A stretch of 64,000 nt of DNA from Risungbinella massiliensis. Lineage in GTDB: Bacteria > Bacillota > Bacilli > Thermoactinomycetales > Thermoactinomycetaceae. Within the stretch, counting starts at the first letter, position 1. Every line of letters starts with the position of its first letter. The DNA lies in contig NZ_LN812102.1 in assembly GCF_000942395.1 (NCBI RefSeq), positions 1,524,816-1,588,815 on the forward strand, in the 5' to 3' direction. The position numbers were made by a program, and so were the translations under genes. The notes under the pieces were generated by a model that was not told the origin of the DNA, searched no databases, and worked only from the letters and a program-made list of their open reading frames with translations. Positions 44,667-53,601 of the stretch are shown piece after piece.

Positions 44667-46136
44667 ATGTCAACATCAAGAGTTTCCGCATTACATACTG
44701 ATATGTATCAAATTACGATGATGTATGCTCATTGGAAAAATGGAACCCATCAGCATCGTCGGGCATTTGATCTCTATTTCCGCACGCTGCCTTTTGGCAA
44801 TGGTTATGCAGTATTTGCTGGCCTAGAAAGAGCAGTAGACTATTTACAAAATCTACGATTTACAGAAGAAGAGATTGAGTATATTCAGTCACTGGATTCC
44901 CGCTTTGAGCCTGAATTCATCGATCTACTACGTAACTTTCGATTTACAGGAGATGTGTACGCAGTAGCTGAAGGTTCACTCGTTTTCCCGACTATCCCCC
45001 TTCTTCATATTCAAGGTTCTGTAATGGAACTACAGATTATCGAGACAGCATTACTTAATTTTATCGGTTATCAAACACTTGTCGCAACCAAAGCCGCTCG
45101 TATTCGTCAGATCGTAGACACCAACGATACCTTGATGGAGTTTGGATCACGGCGAGCACAAGAACAAGATGCTGCATTATGGGGTGCACGAGCTGCCTAC
45201 ATCGGTGGATTTGATTCTACTTCTAATCTCCAAGCTGGGAAGCTCTTTGGAATCCCAACTAGTGGTACACATGCACATGCTTGGGTACAAGATTTCCCAG
45301 AAGAGATTGATGCTTTCCGAGCATATGCTCAAGCTTTTCCTGATAAGACCGTCTTATTAGTTGATACTTATGATACCCTGCAAAGTGGTGTTCCCAATGC
45401 CATTCGTGTTGGATTAGAAATGAAAACACGTGGCGAAAAACTTTTTGGAATCCGTCTAGACAGTGGTGACCTCGCCTATCTGTCCAAACAAGCACGTCAA
45501 ATGCTAAACGCGGCAGGATTAGAAGACACAATCATCGTAGCCTCTAGTGACCTAGATGAGAACACAATTCTTAACCTAAAGGCACAAGGTGCTCAGATTG
45601 ATTCTTGGGGTGTCGGTACCAAATTGATCACCGCTTTTGATCAACCAGCTCTTGGAGCTGTCTACAAGCTGGTGGCACGTTATGAGAATGGTACATGGGA
45701 ACCTACAATCAAGATTTCTTCTAATCCTAATAAAATCACTACACCTGGTTTAAAAGATGTCTATCGAATTGTGGATAAGAAAACAGGTAAAGCAACAGCT
45801 GATTTTATCACCATCCGAGATGAACAGATCGAAGTGGATCAACCATTGCATTTATTCCATCCAACTGTAACGTACAAACAAAAGACAGTAGTCGATTATG
45901 ACTTAATCCCAATCTTAAAACCACTTATTCGAGATGGTAAGCTAGTTCAAACCCTACCTTCTTTAGATGAGATCAGAGCTCATCATCAGCAAGAACTACA
46001 GCTTTTTTGGGAAGAATATCTTAGAACCTTGCATCCAGAAGAATATCACATAAATTTATCGGATCAACTCTGGCAAATGAAACAAGATCTACTAAAAACA
46101 TTTTATCGTCGATTCAAACAACCTAAGAAAAAATAG
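44667..46136 (+). CDS. pncB: Nicotinate phosphoribosyltransferase
   Basis: A 489-residue enzyme that makes nicotinate mononucleotide from nicotinate and PRPP for NAD salvage. Family motifs are TDMYQITMMYAHWKNG near the start, EFGSRRAQEQDAALWGARAAYIGGFDSTSN, IPTSGTHAHAWVQDF (catalytic His region) and RLDSGDLAYLSKQ. Length fits the Gram-positive type. TAGGAG lies eight bases before ATG 44667; a longer in-frame ATG at 44649 lacks a site. Monocistronic. Confidence 0.95.
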   Translation: MSTSRVSALHTDMYQITMMYAHWKNGTHQHRRAFDLYFRTLPFGNGYAVFAGLERAVDYLQNLRFTEEEIEYIQSLDSRFEPEFIDLLRNFRFTGDVYAVAEGSLVFPTIPLLHIQGSVMELQIIETALLNFIGYQTLVATKAARIRQIVDTNDTLMEFGSRRAQEQDAALWGARAAYIGGFDSTSNLQAGKLFGIPTSGTHAHAWVQDFPEEIDAFRAYAQAFPDKTVLLVDTYDTLQSGVPNAIRVGLEMKTRGEKLFGIRLDSGDLAYLSKQARQMLNAAGLEDTIIVASSDLDENTILNLKAQGAQIDSWGVGTKLITAFDQPALGAVYKLVARYENGTWEPTIKISSNPNKITTPGLKDVYRIVDKKTGKATADFITIRDEQIEVDQPLHLFHPTVTYKQKTVVDYDLIPILKPLIRDGKLVQTLPSLDEIRAHHQQELQLFWEEYLRTLHPEEYHINLSDQLWQMKQDLLKTFYRRFKQPKKK

Positions 46137-46144
46137 CTGAATTC

Positions 46145-46188
46145 AAAAAGGCCTCTTATGCTATTGCTAGCAAAGAGGCACTTTTTTT
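46145..46188. terminator. Terminator between pncB and the acidic micro-ORF
   Basis: Stem GCCTCTT (46151-46157) with AAGAGGC (46173-46179), extended by A5 on the left and T7 on the right. It serves both directions and touches the stop codon of the leftward micro-ORF. Confidence 0.8.
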
Positions 46189-46303
46189 AGTCAAGTTCTA
46201 ATTCAATTCCATCTTCATCAATTTCAATTTCAAATCCACCAATTTCGATCTCTAATTCTCCATCTTCTACTTCGATCTCTAGATCAAATGGATCTTGTCT
46301 CAT
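46187..46303 (-). CDS. Micro-ORF, 38-residue highly acidic beta-repeat peptide
   Basis: A 38-residue peptide with 17 Asp/Glu and one Arg. Acidic residues alternate with Leu/Ile/Val in three runs (LEIEVEDGE, LEIEIGGFE, IEIDEDGIELELD), a pattern for an amphipathic beta hairpin. GGAGG is nine bases before the ATG, and a terminator follows directly, so it looks like a real gene. It lies between pncB and the AI-2E permease. It could bind metal or a basic partner; no family is recognised. Confidence 0.55.
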   Translation of the reverse strand: MRQDPFDLEIEVEDGELEIEIGGFEIEIDEDGIELELD

Positions 46304-46418
46304 AGGGTTATTCCTCCATGTGAGATGTTAATGTAACTCCTCTCTCATCTTATAAGTTGAAAACATTAATCGCAATCTATCGAAAGAAATTTTTAAAAAA
46401 ACCTAACAATTATCCATC

Positions 46419-47504
46419 CTAAGATTCATTTCTTTCTGTTCTGCGCAGCTGCATAAAGCGATAAATGTGGCTAATCACTACTTTGGCTACAGCATAAACT
46501 GGAACACCCAATAAAAGCCCTAAAAAGCCACCTAAACTCCCAGCGACTAATAAGATCAAAATAATAGTTAGTGGGTGTATGTTCAAGTTTTTCCCCATTA
46601 CTAATGGAGAAACTACATTCCCTTCTAATTGTTGAGCAACCAATGCTACGATTAACACTTTGACTGCCATAAATGGTTGCTCACTGATCAAACCTACGAT
46701 CAATGCAGGAACCGTTCCAATCAGTGGCCCGATAAAAGGAATAATGTTAGTAAACATACTGACCAGCGCCAAGATAAGTGGGTACTCTATTCCAATGATC
46801 AGATATCCGATATAGACCAGTACTCCCACAAAAATACTAACTAATACTTGTCCTTTAATATAGGAACTAAGGGCATGGTCTAAGTCATGTAAAATTTTGC
46901 TTCCTTGCTCTCTTTGTTCTCGCTCAGGGAAAAACTTGAGAAAATATGCTGGAGCTTTATGTCCCTCACTCAACATGTAGTAGAGAATAAACGGAACCGT
47001 TACAAAAACAACCACAATATCGGTCAATACGCCAAAGAAACTTGCAATATTGGTTCCAATTTGTTGATAACTATTCTGTAAGTAATCTACTACGTAGTTG
47101 GACAATTCATCCCAATTTACGTTTTGGGTCACCCAAGGATTTTTGCTCAACTCTTGAAAACGGGTTTCTGCTAACCTCCACATATCTGGGAAGTTCTCAA
47201 CCAGTCTTTCTACCTGTTCTGTTAGAGGTGGTCCGATTAAAAAACCCAACAACACGACAATTCCTGTAAAGAGCAGATAGATGAGAATTATGCTAAGTTG
47301 CTTGGGAATTTTGAATCGATGAAGCCACATTACAACTGGTCGAAACAAATAAAACAAGACACCAGCTAAGAGAAACGGAAAAAACAGCGTCTGAAAAAAG
47401 ATCACAATGGGGCGAAAGATAAAGCTAACTTTGGTACCTAAAAAAATAATAAGCAGAATGACGATGGTTCCATAACCTAACAAAAACGGCTTAGATTTAG
47501 GCAT
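46419..47504 (-). CDS. AI-2E family permease (YueF/YtvI-like)
   Basis: A 361-residue membrane protein with about eight helices and the AI-2E family core: VTVPFILYYMLSEGHK, IGQ-like YIKGQVLVSIFVGVLVYIG, FTNIIPFIGPLIGTVPA and the C-terminal GKNLNIHPLTIILILLVAGSLGG. Members include sodium-proton antiporters, and TqsA, which exports autoinducer-2. The specific role is not fixed by sequence. AAGGAGG lies about six bases before the ATG. Confidence 0.88.
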   Translation of the reverse strand: MPKSKPFLLGYGTIVILLIIFLGTKVSFIFRPIVIFFQTLFFPFLLAGVLFYLFRPVVMWLHRFKIPKQLSIILIYLLFTGIVVLLGFLIGPPLTEQVERLVENFPDMWRLAETRFQELSKNPWVTQNVNWDELSNYVVDYLQNSYQQIGTNIASFFGVLTDIVVVFVTVPFILYYMLSEGHKAPAYFLKFFPEREQREQGSKILHDLDHALSSYIKGQVLVSIFVGVLVYIGYLIIGIEYPLILALVSMFTNIIPFIGPLIGTVPALIVGLISEQPFMAVKVLIVALVAQQLEGNVVSPLVMGKNLNIHPLTIILILLVAGSLGGFLGLLLGVPVYAVAKVVISHIYRFMQLRRTERNES

Positions 47505-47775
47505 TGCAACCTCCTTGAATCGTGCGGGTTTCCAATAGTACAGGATGGGATCACTTATTTTTAGTGATTCTGATTATAAAATAGTCAGATTGACAACAGT
47601 GATATAACTACAATCGTTATCATACCACCAACAATCTCCTATTGATAGAAAACTTTGTGTTTCATGTTCTCTATGATTATCCCCAAAAAGATTGGTCTCC
47701 AGAAACTGTGCTACATAACAAACCAGAATAATTTCCCAGATAAAGCAAATTATAGTATCAGGATAAACACAATAA
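47505..47775. other. Gene-free spacer upstream of the AI-2E permease gene
   Basis: An AT-rich stretch that, with repeat E2 after it, separates two divergent genes by about 430 bases. It should contain the promoter of the permease gene. No convincing promoter, ORF with a ribosome site or RNA gene is seen. Confidence 0.5.
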
Positions 47776-47909
47776 AGCATGTTGCATAATGAATCCAAAG
47801 CCAGAGGTTTTCCCCTTTTGAGATGCGACTATGAGCGATAGGGAGTCGGAGCAGATCAGAAGGGGAAAACCGGCGGCGCACCTACTAACTTAGATTAATG
47901 CAACAAGCT
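47776..47909. repeat. Dispersed repeat family E, copy E2 (134 bp, best preserved)
   Basis: Terminal inverted repeats AGCATGTTGCATAAT (47776-47790) and ATTAATGCAACAAGCT (47894-47909). Inside, GGTTTTCCCCTT (47806-47817) pairs perfectly with AAGGGGAAAACC (47860-47871). The loop has a further CGACT/AGTCG stem (47826-47830 with 47844-47848) and the core ATAGGGAGTCGG. It ends 25 bases before the aldolase-like gene. Copy E1 at 23040 aligns over the full length, and 6880-6940 is a partial copy. Confidence 0.75.
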
Positions 47910-47934
47910 AACAACAGACAAGAGGTGTAGAAGC

Positions 47935-49020
47935 ATGAATACGTTTTCCATAGTCGGAGATTGGAAACAAACTTCTAGATTAGAAAATTTCGCATCGTTG
48001 ATTCAAGACGGAATGGAAGAAAAAGGATATAAATTAGATCCCGAAAAAAGTCCAGATGTACAACTTGTTTTCAACTTTGTTGATTCGAAAAAACCATCTC
48101 ATTTTCAACGTAAAGGGAAGGGCACTTTTGTGGTTACGGTAATGGAGAATGATCAACCAACCGATAATATTTTGCATAAGGGCTATCCGACTTTGATCCG
48201 CTCGCTTGGAAATCTGATGATCTGCTTAGATCAAACGTCAGACCAAGAATCAATTCATTTTGTCACGTTGGAACAAGGTTGTTATTCCATAACCGAGCAA
48301 GAAAAAGATCCCTTTCCTGAAGTTTTTCAGCGATTACATCCCCTTGCTACATCCCAGTTAGTTATTGATAATACCTTCGATCATGATTTACCTAAGGAAC
48401 TCTGGTCAGGAGATGAAATTACACAAAGCTTATATCGAGCTGGGAAAAAATTAGATGAAATGAATCTACTTCCTACTCCCTTTCCAATTCAAGAGTTGCT
48501 CTCGCCAAAAGAATATCGTCACATTCAACGTCTTTATGGAATTGGCGGACTCAGTTATGGAAATCTCAGTGCCCGAAGATCGGGAAATGAATTTTGGATG
48601 AGTGCTAGAGGGGTCGACAAATCCAACCTTACGGATATTGGGCGAGATATTTTGCTAATTAAAGGGTTTAATCGAGAAAAATTAAGCATGGAAATCAGCG
48701 TCCCATCTCATGTTTTAAAACCGAATCGCGCTTCCGTTGATGCGATTGAACATTGGATGATCTATACCGAACACCCTCAGGTAGGTGCAATCGTACATAT
48801 TCATGCATGGATGGAAGGGATTCCTTCTACAGTCATCAATTATCCATGTGGAACGATCCAATTAGGAAAAGCAGTAGCTGATCTTGTTCGACAGGCAGAG
48901 GATCCATCTCGAGCTATTATTGGGCTGAAAAATCATGGTCTCACTATTACTGGAAGAGACTTAGATGATATCTTTGAACGGATCGAGGGTCGAATTCTTC
49001 CTCAAGTTCCGATGGAATAG
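47935..49020 (+). CDS. Class II aldolase/adducin-domain protein with extra N-terminal domain
   Basis: A 361-residue protein. The C-terminal 180 residues are a class II aldolase/adducin domain: GNLSARR (phosphate loop), HIHAWMEG (two zinc His), and IGLKNHGLTITG (third His). Such enzymes split or form sugar phosphates through a zinc enediolate. The first 170 residues (VQLVFNFVDSKKPSHFQRKGKGTFV) form a domain I do not recognise. AGAGGTG is ten bases before the ATG. It is the first of three rightward genes with almost no spacing, and repeat E2 lies just upstream. Confidence 0.8.
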   Translation: MNTFSIVGDWKQTSRLENFASLIQDGMEEKGYKLDPEKSPDVQLVFNFVDSKKPSHFQRKGKGTFVVTVMENDQPTDNILHKGYPTLIRSLGNLMICLDQTSDQESIHFVTLEQGCYSITEQEKDPFPEVFQRLHPLATSQLVIDNTFDHDLPKELWSGDEITQSLYRAGKKLDEMNLLPTPFPIQELLSPKEYRHIQRLYGIGGLSYGNLSARRSGNEFWMSARGVDKSNLTDIGRDILLIKGFNREKLSMEISVPSHVLKPNRASVDAIEHWMIYTEHPQVGAIVHIHAWMEGIPSTVINYPCGTIQLGKAVADLVRQAEDPSRAIIGLKNHGLTITGRDLDDIFERIEGRILPQVPME

Positions 49021-49830
49021 ATGATGAAAAAAATGAACAAAGAAATGGTATTACTAACAGGAGCCTCAAGTGGAATAGGAAAAGAAGTTGCTTCCCAACT
49101 TGTCAAAGAGAAGAGATATTTTCCATTGCTTGTGGCACGTAACATTGACAAGCTTCAGGAATTAAAAAATGAGATAAAAGATTGCGACATCTATTCCTGT
49201 GATGTCACCAATCCTGAACAAGTGAAAAACTTGGTCGATCAGGTAGTTTCTAAGTATGGTGGAATTGATGTATTGATTAACAACGCTGGGTATGGTCGTT
49301 TTGGAGGAGCACTCGATATACCCATAAGCGACTACATTGGAATGATGGAAACCAATTACTTAGGGGCAGTCCGTCTCACCCATGCCTTTTTACCTTATAT
49401 GTTAAAGGCAGGGAGTGGCAAAATTATCAACATAGCATCAGTAGCTGGCTTGTCTGGTAGTCCAAATTTAGCCGCATATTGTGCTTCTAAATTTGCACTG
49501 GTCGGTTTTTCCGAAGCACTTCGATTAGAATATGCACCTCGCATTCAAGTAGGGGTTTTATGTCCAGGTCCTGTCCAAACCCCTTTCTTTCGCGGAGACG
49601 ATCCGAGCGATCTCTTTCCAACTCCCATCGCCCGTCAAATTTTGGATGTGCAAACGGTCGCTCATCATGCTGTGCAATTGATCAACCGTCCACGGGTAAA
49701 AGTCATTCCCCGTGGACTTCGTTGGTCTATGCAATTTCGAAAGCTTGTTCCTGGATTTTATTTACAGATAACAAAAAAATTATATGATTCCCTAAAAATC
49801 CGAACAAAAGCAAGGAGAATCGATGTATGA
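49021..49830 (+). CDS. SDR-family oxidoreductase (DltE/YqjQ-like)
   Basis: A 269-residue classical short-chain dehydrogenase. NAD(P)-binding TGASSGIG is at about 13-20, then NNAGYG, the catalytic Ser in INIASVAG, and YCASK. The C-terminal extension (RVKVIPRGLRWSMQFRKLVPGFYLQI) is hydrophobic and basic, hinting at a membrane or lipid substrate. It starts right after the aldolase-like gene's stop (TAG-ATG) and overlaps the next gene by four bases. Confidence 0.88.
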   Translation: MMKKMNKEMVLLTGASSGIGKEVASQLVKEKRYFPLLVARNIDKLQELKNEIKDCDIYSCDVTNPEQVKNLVDQVVSKYGGIDVLINNAGYGRFGGALDIPISDYIGMMETNYLGAVRLTHAFLPYMLKAGSGKIINIASVAGLSGSPNLAAYCASKFALVGFSEALRLEYAPRIQVGVLCPGPVQTPFFRGDDPSDLFPTPIARQILDVQTVAHHAVQLINRPRVKVIPRGLRWSMQFRKLVPGFYLQITKKLYDSLKIRTKARRIDV

Positions 49831-50699
49831 GATTGTTTATTGTCAATCCAGTCTCAGGAAACCGCAGAGGAAAAGAAGTTTGGTTGTTTTTACAGCAGTA
49901 TTTAATCATGAATCGAATTCCTTATTCTGTAGAATTTACAGAAAAACCAGGTCATGCTAGAGAAATCGCTTGTCACGCTGCCTCTAGATCAGATATCAAA
50001 GCTGTCATTGTGGTCGGTGGTGATGGAACTCTACATGAAGTAGGGAATGCTTTAGTCCATACAGATATACCTGTAGGCTATATCCCCGCTGGTTCCGCCA
50101 ACGATTTTGCACTAGCACAGAAAATCTCTTTTGATCCAGAGCAAGCTTTAGAACGGATCTTAAATCACCAAGTTCGCAAAGTAGATACTGCCGATTTTGG
50201 TGGAAGAAAGATGATTAGTTTTATGGGAGTAGGTTTTGATGGAGCTGTTGCAGAAGCCGTAAATGGTTCCTCTTGGAAGCGATGGTTGAGAAGTTCAGCC
50301 TATACATGGGGAGTTTTGAAATTATTAAAATCCTATCAACCTACCCAAATCTCCCTAAATATCGATGGGGAGTCATTTCATTACAATGATGTATGGTTTA
50401 TTGCAATAACCAATATCCCTAACTATGCAGGAGGAATGAAAATTTGTCCTCATGCAGCGGATGATGATGGACAATTAGATATTTGTTGTGTTCGAGATAT
50501 GTCCCGTAGTCAGTTATTACGAGTGTTCCCATCTGTTTACAAAGGAGAACATATTGATCATCCCTCGATAACATTACATCGAGGAACAGAAATTACGATC
50601 GATTCCGATACATCGTTAACTATTCACGCCGATGGAGAAATTATTGGCAAGACACCCCTATCAGTCTCAGTCCGTCCTCAATCATTAATGATTTTGTAA
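49827..50699 (+). CDS. Diacylglycerol/lipid kinase family protein (YegS/BmrU-like)
   Basis: A 290-residue DAGK-type catalytic-domain protein. Nucleotide binding is shown by VVGGDGTLHEVGNAL, and PVGYIPAGSANDFA and GVGFDGAVAEAV are also family motifs. Members phosphorylate diacylglycerol, sphingoid bases or related lipids. ATG overlaps the SDR stop (ATGA). The three genes form a tight operon, so a shared role in lipid or polyol head-group metabolism is inferred, with the substrate unknown. Confidence 0.88.
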   Translation: MRLFIVNPVSGNRRGKEVWLFLQQYLIMNRIPYSVEFTEKPGHAREIACHAASRSDIKAVIVVGGDGTLHEVGNALVHTDIPVGYIPAGSANDFALAQKISFDPEQALERILNHQVRKVDTADFGGRKMISFMGVGFDGAVAEAVNGSSWKRWLRSSAYTWGVLKLLKSYQPTQISLNIDGESFHYNDVWFIAITNIPNYAGGMKICPHAADDDGQLDICCVRDMSRSQLLRVFPSVYKGEHIDHPSITLHRGTEITIDSDTSLTIHADGEIIGKTPLSVSVRPQSLMIL

Positions 50700-50714
50700 T
50701 TCTGTATAACTATT

Positions 50715-51908
50715 TCAAGAAGCTTTATTTGGTACATTGTTTGCATGTTTAGGTTTCCAGAATGTAAATGTATAGATCAGAAGTAATAAGACTAAAGACC
50801 CGATAGAAAATCCATACATCATGTGGTAGCCCGTAATAGAAGCTAGAATACCTAAGCCAGTTGATCCAATTGCCATTCCTAGATCCATAAAAGAGAGATA
50901 CATGGCATTGGCTGTGCCTTGTTTCTCCTTTGATACAAAACTGACCGCAAGAGATTGAAGGGTAGGAGCTATTGTTCCATAAGCAATTCCATAAAATAGC
51001 CCTGCAAGAAGCAAGGTCCATGTCTCTTGTGTAATTGCTAAAAGAAACAATCCTATGATCCCACATAAAGTTGCAGGAAACATAATGACTTTATGGCCTT
51101 TTCGATCAAATAATCGCCCGGAAAAGGGACGAACAAACATCATAACCAACGCAATAATCAAAAAGAACATGGAAACTGATCCACCTAGGTCTGCTTCCTT
51201 GCCCAATTCGCTAAGAAAACTGATTACTCCTCCCAATGTAATAGAAAAGAAGGCAGTCAAAAGGCACGGTAATAAAGCTTTCTTATCAAATGCATATTCC
51301 TTAAGAGAGACCTGTTGTTTCACTGTATTACTAGAACTGGAAGATGAGGTTTGTTTGATAAAAAGACTCAGAATTAAGGTAGCGATCGCGAGTAAAACGG
51401 ACAATACGAGTAATGCATCAAAGGAAAAGATCTGCAAAAATGCTAAGGCAAACATTGGTGCTAGGCTTGTCCCAATGCTAGTAGCTAACCCGTAATAACC
51501 AACTCCTTCCCCAATGCGCTTACTAGGAATAATATTGGTTGCCATCGTTGCGATCACAGTGGAAATAACTCCGAATCCAATACCATGCAGAATTCGTAAC
51601 AAGAGCAAATATGACACAGACTCTTGCTGATAGCTTAACCCAACGGTAAATATGATGAATAGAATAGCAACTATGATCAACATTTTCATATGAACCTTAT
51701 GAATCAACATCCCAATCAAAGGACGTGTGATGATTGCAGCGACCATAAATGCAGTTGTCATAAGCCCGCCTTGAGCAGGATTATTTTTCATATCGGAAAT
51801 AAATGCAGGAAAACCAGCAGTCAATATCTGAAGGGAAAGAAAAAATAAAAAAGCCATCATAAGAATGGCAATAAAAGGGCGAGTCCATAATTTAGAAGAT
51901 TCTATCAT
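50715..51908 (-). CDS. MFS transporter
   Basis: A 397-residue major facilitator with twelve helices. Typical motifs are GLMTTAFMVAAIITRPLIG, LLLLRILHGIGFG and FLIIALVMMFVRPFSGRLFDRKGHK (loop 2-3/8-9 motif). It resembles YfmO/YwoG-type drug or metabolite exporters; the substrate is not known. It lies 14 bases downstream of the MarR gene, forming a regulator-transporter unit. No clear terminator separates it from the convergent kinase gene. Confidence 0.88.
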   Translation of the reverse strand: MIESSKLWTRPFIAILMMAFLFFLSLQILTAGFPAFISDMKNNPAQGGLMTTAFMVAAIITRPLIGMLIHKVHMKMLIIVAILFIIFTVGLSYQQESVSYLLLLRILHGIGFGVISTVIATMATNIIPSKRIGEGVGYYGLATSIGTSLAPMFALAFLQIFSFDALLVLSVLLAIATLILSLFIKQTSSSSSSNTVKQQVSLKEYAFDKKALLPCLLTAFFSITLGGVISFLSELGKEADLGGSVSMFFLIIALVMMFVRPFSGRLFDRKGHKVIMFPATLCGIIGLFLLAITQETWTLLLAGLFYGIAYGTIAPTLQSLAVSFVSKEKQGTANAMYLSFMDLGMAIGSTGLGILASITGYHMMYGFSIGSLVLLLLIYTFTFWKPKHANNVPNKAS

Positions 51909-51922
51909 GTGTCTCCTTCTTT

Positions 51923-52372
51923 CTAGTTGTGTGTGTCTTCTAAGAGTTCGTCAATATTTTTTTCGAGTGAAAGCAACACTTCTTGATACATCTCTAACTT
52001 CTCTTCTCCGACTCTATCTGTGATCCTCTGAAAAATTCCTTCCATATAAGGAGCTAATTCTTTGGATAACTCTCTACCTTCCTTGGTAATCTGAATCAAA
52101 AAAGAACGCCGATCTGTTGGATTTGGTTTTCTCTCAATAAATCGATGCTTTTCTAGAAGATCCAAAATCTTAGTGAGCGTTGCCTGATCTTTATCTGTTC
52201 GCTTCGACAATTCTTTTTGGGAAATATGGTCTATCTCATTTAACGTCCGAAGAACACCCCATTGTTCCGTCGTTATGTTAAATGATTTGAGATAAACGTT
52301 TAATAATCGAGTCATTTTTTTACTTAACCGAACTGTAGCCGATCCAATCAATTTATCTTTTGAGATATCCAA
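51923..52372 (-). CDS. MarR-family transcriptional regulator
   Basis: A 149-residue winged-helix regulator with SQKELSKRTDKDQATLTKILDLLEKHRFIERKPNPTDRRSF, the MarR DNA-binding helix and wing. It probably represses its own operon, which includes the MFS exporter, releasing on binding of a small ligand. A perfect 16-base palindrome at 52430-52445 overlaps the operon's -35 box and is the likely operator. The start is a non-ATG or ATG codon near 52372, preceded by GGAGGGAGAT. Confidence 0.9.
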   Translation of the reverse strand: MDISKDKLIGSATVRLSKKMTRLLNVYLKSFNITTEQWGVLRTLNEIDHISQKELSKRTDKDQATLTKILDLLEKHRFIERKPNPTDRRSFLIQITKEGRELSKELAPYMEGIFQRITDRVGEEKLEMYQEVLLSLEKNIDELLEDTHN

Positions 52373-52412
52373 AATATCTCCCTCCTAGCCATTTCCTATT
52401 ATAAAGGGAAAT

Positions 52413-52442
52413 ATTATATGTGTAAATATAATTTGTATACAA
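52413..52442 (-). promoter_or_regulatory. Promoter of the marR-MFS operon
   Basis: On the minus strand TTGTAT (52442-52437) and TATAAT (52418-52413) with 18-base spacing. The -35 box lies inside the palindrome. Confidence 0.65.
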
Positions 52443-52445
52443 ATT
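52430..52445. promoter_or_regulatory. Candidate MarR operator (16-bp palindrome)
   Basis: AATTTGTATACAAATT is perfectly symmetric and covers the -35 region of the marR promoter, 58 bases from the gene. Confidence 0.65.
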
Positions 52446-52459
52446 AATTTACCAAAATA

Positions 52460-52488
52460 AAAGAACCCTTCATTATGGAGGATTCTTT
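52460..52488 (-). terminator. Terminator of the BrkB-family gene
   Basis: On the minus strand a ten-base stem with one G-U pair (52479-52488 with 52460-52469) is followed by TTTTATTTT. Confidence 0.6.
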
Positions 52489-52563
52489 AATGTTCGCTGC
52501 ATTCCAGCAACCTACATAAGATAATTTCTATAGCTCTCAATCAAGTCTATTAGAGTCGTTGGT

Positions 52564-53400
52564 TTATAAGCTATCATCAGATTTTTTTTCCTTTTTCTCA
52601 AAAACATTACAAATAGTAGCGTTGATAACTCCTCCTAAAATAAGAATCATCGCAGATAGATAAAACCAAGTTAACAGAATGATAATCGCACTTAAATTGC
52701 CGTAAATAACAGAGTAGTTTCCTAAAGACACATAATAAGAGAATAGTAGCGAGCTTAATTGCCAACCAAGAGTTGCAAAAATCGATCCCGGAAACGCTTG
52801 CCAAAAAGAAATTTTCGTATTGGGAGTAAATTGATATAACGTCCAAAACATTAACCATAAAAAGGTAGAACTAATCAGCCATCGAATCCAATTCCAGATC
52901 GTCAGGAAATAGGGTGTAACACTAAACAAAAAAAAGACCTGCTTTCCAATAGCATGTCCATAAAGTGACAGAGCTAGCGAGACCACAATAGCTAATAATA
53001 ATCCGGTCATTAAAACCATTCCCAGCAAAAGATCACGCCAAAAGGGGCGACTTTCTTTCACCTGATAAGCATGATTTAAGATGCGGATCACAGAATGGAA
53101 CATCATATTAGCAAGGTAAATTGTTGCGATAATACTAATGGAGAGCACCCCTCCATTCTGCCTGTCCAAAATGATGTACAAGTTTTCCTGCAAAAGACGG
53201 TATGTACTTTCTGGAGCATATGGCTGAATCATCTCTAACACCATATCACTTGAAAAAGGGAGATAGCCTAAAACAGTAAATACTACATATAAAAAAGGGA
53301 ATAAAGATAGCAGAAAGTAGTATGCCAATTGTGCAGCCTGATCATATATACGATCTTGAAAATAACGATCACGTATTTCAATTAAAAAGCGCCACCACAT
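52564..53400 (-). CDS. YihY/BrkB-family membrane protein
   Basis: A 278-residue membrane protein with six helices. Family motifs are DQAAQLAYYFLLSLFPFLYVV near the start, TWLYxx-like ILLTWFYLSAMILILGGVINA at the end, and GSIFATLGWQLSSLLFSYYVS. The family was first thought to be ribonuclease BN; that is wrong, and the role is not known. The start is placed at ATG 53400 after GAGGTGAT. An in-frame ATG at 53433 has no site. Confidence 0.88.
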   Translation of the reverse strand: MWWRFLIEIRDRYFQDRIYDQAAQLAYYFLLSLFPFLYVVFTVLGYLPFSSDMVLEMIQPYAPESTYRLLQENLYIILDRQNGGVLSISIIATIYLANMMFHSVIRILNHAYQVKESRPFWRDLLLGMVLMTGLLLAIVVSLALSLYGHAIGKQVFFLFSVTPYFLTIWNWIRWLISSTFLWLMFWTLYQFTPNTKISFWQAFPGSIFATLGWQLSSLLFSYYVSLGNYSVIYGNLSAIIILLTWFYLSAMILILGGVINATICNVFEKKEKKSDDSL

Positions 53401-53601
53401 TTTTATTATCACCTCATATTTCTCTTTACACATTCTTCTCTTATTATGATCTTTTTAGAAGTAGCTATTTTACGAAAAAACAGAAGCATCTTGGCACATT
53501 TTGTCTATATTAATTTTATAATATTTTAAAACTTAGTTTCCTTTTGGTATACGAAAGTTTAATATGATAATACACAACTATATGATAGATGAGGTGTATA
53601 T

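Noticed and set aside
47574-47798. A 74-residue leftward reading frame in the spacer before the aldolase-like gene
   Set aside because: It starts inside repeat E2, has no ribosome site, and has an unusual Cys/Trp-rich composition.
47860-47885. FMN riboswitch-like ACCGGCGG sequence in repeat E2
   Set aside because: Only eight bases match. The other FMN aptamer segments are missing, and copy E1 has ACTGGCGG.
51055-51495. A 146-residue rightward reading frame
   Set aside because: Antisense to the MFS gene, with the Lys/Asn-rich composition typical of a shadow frame.
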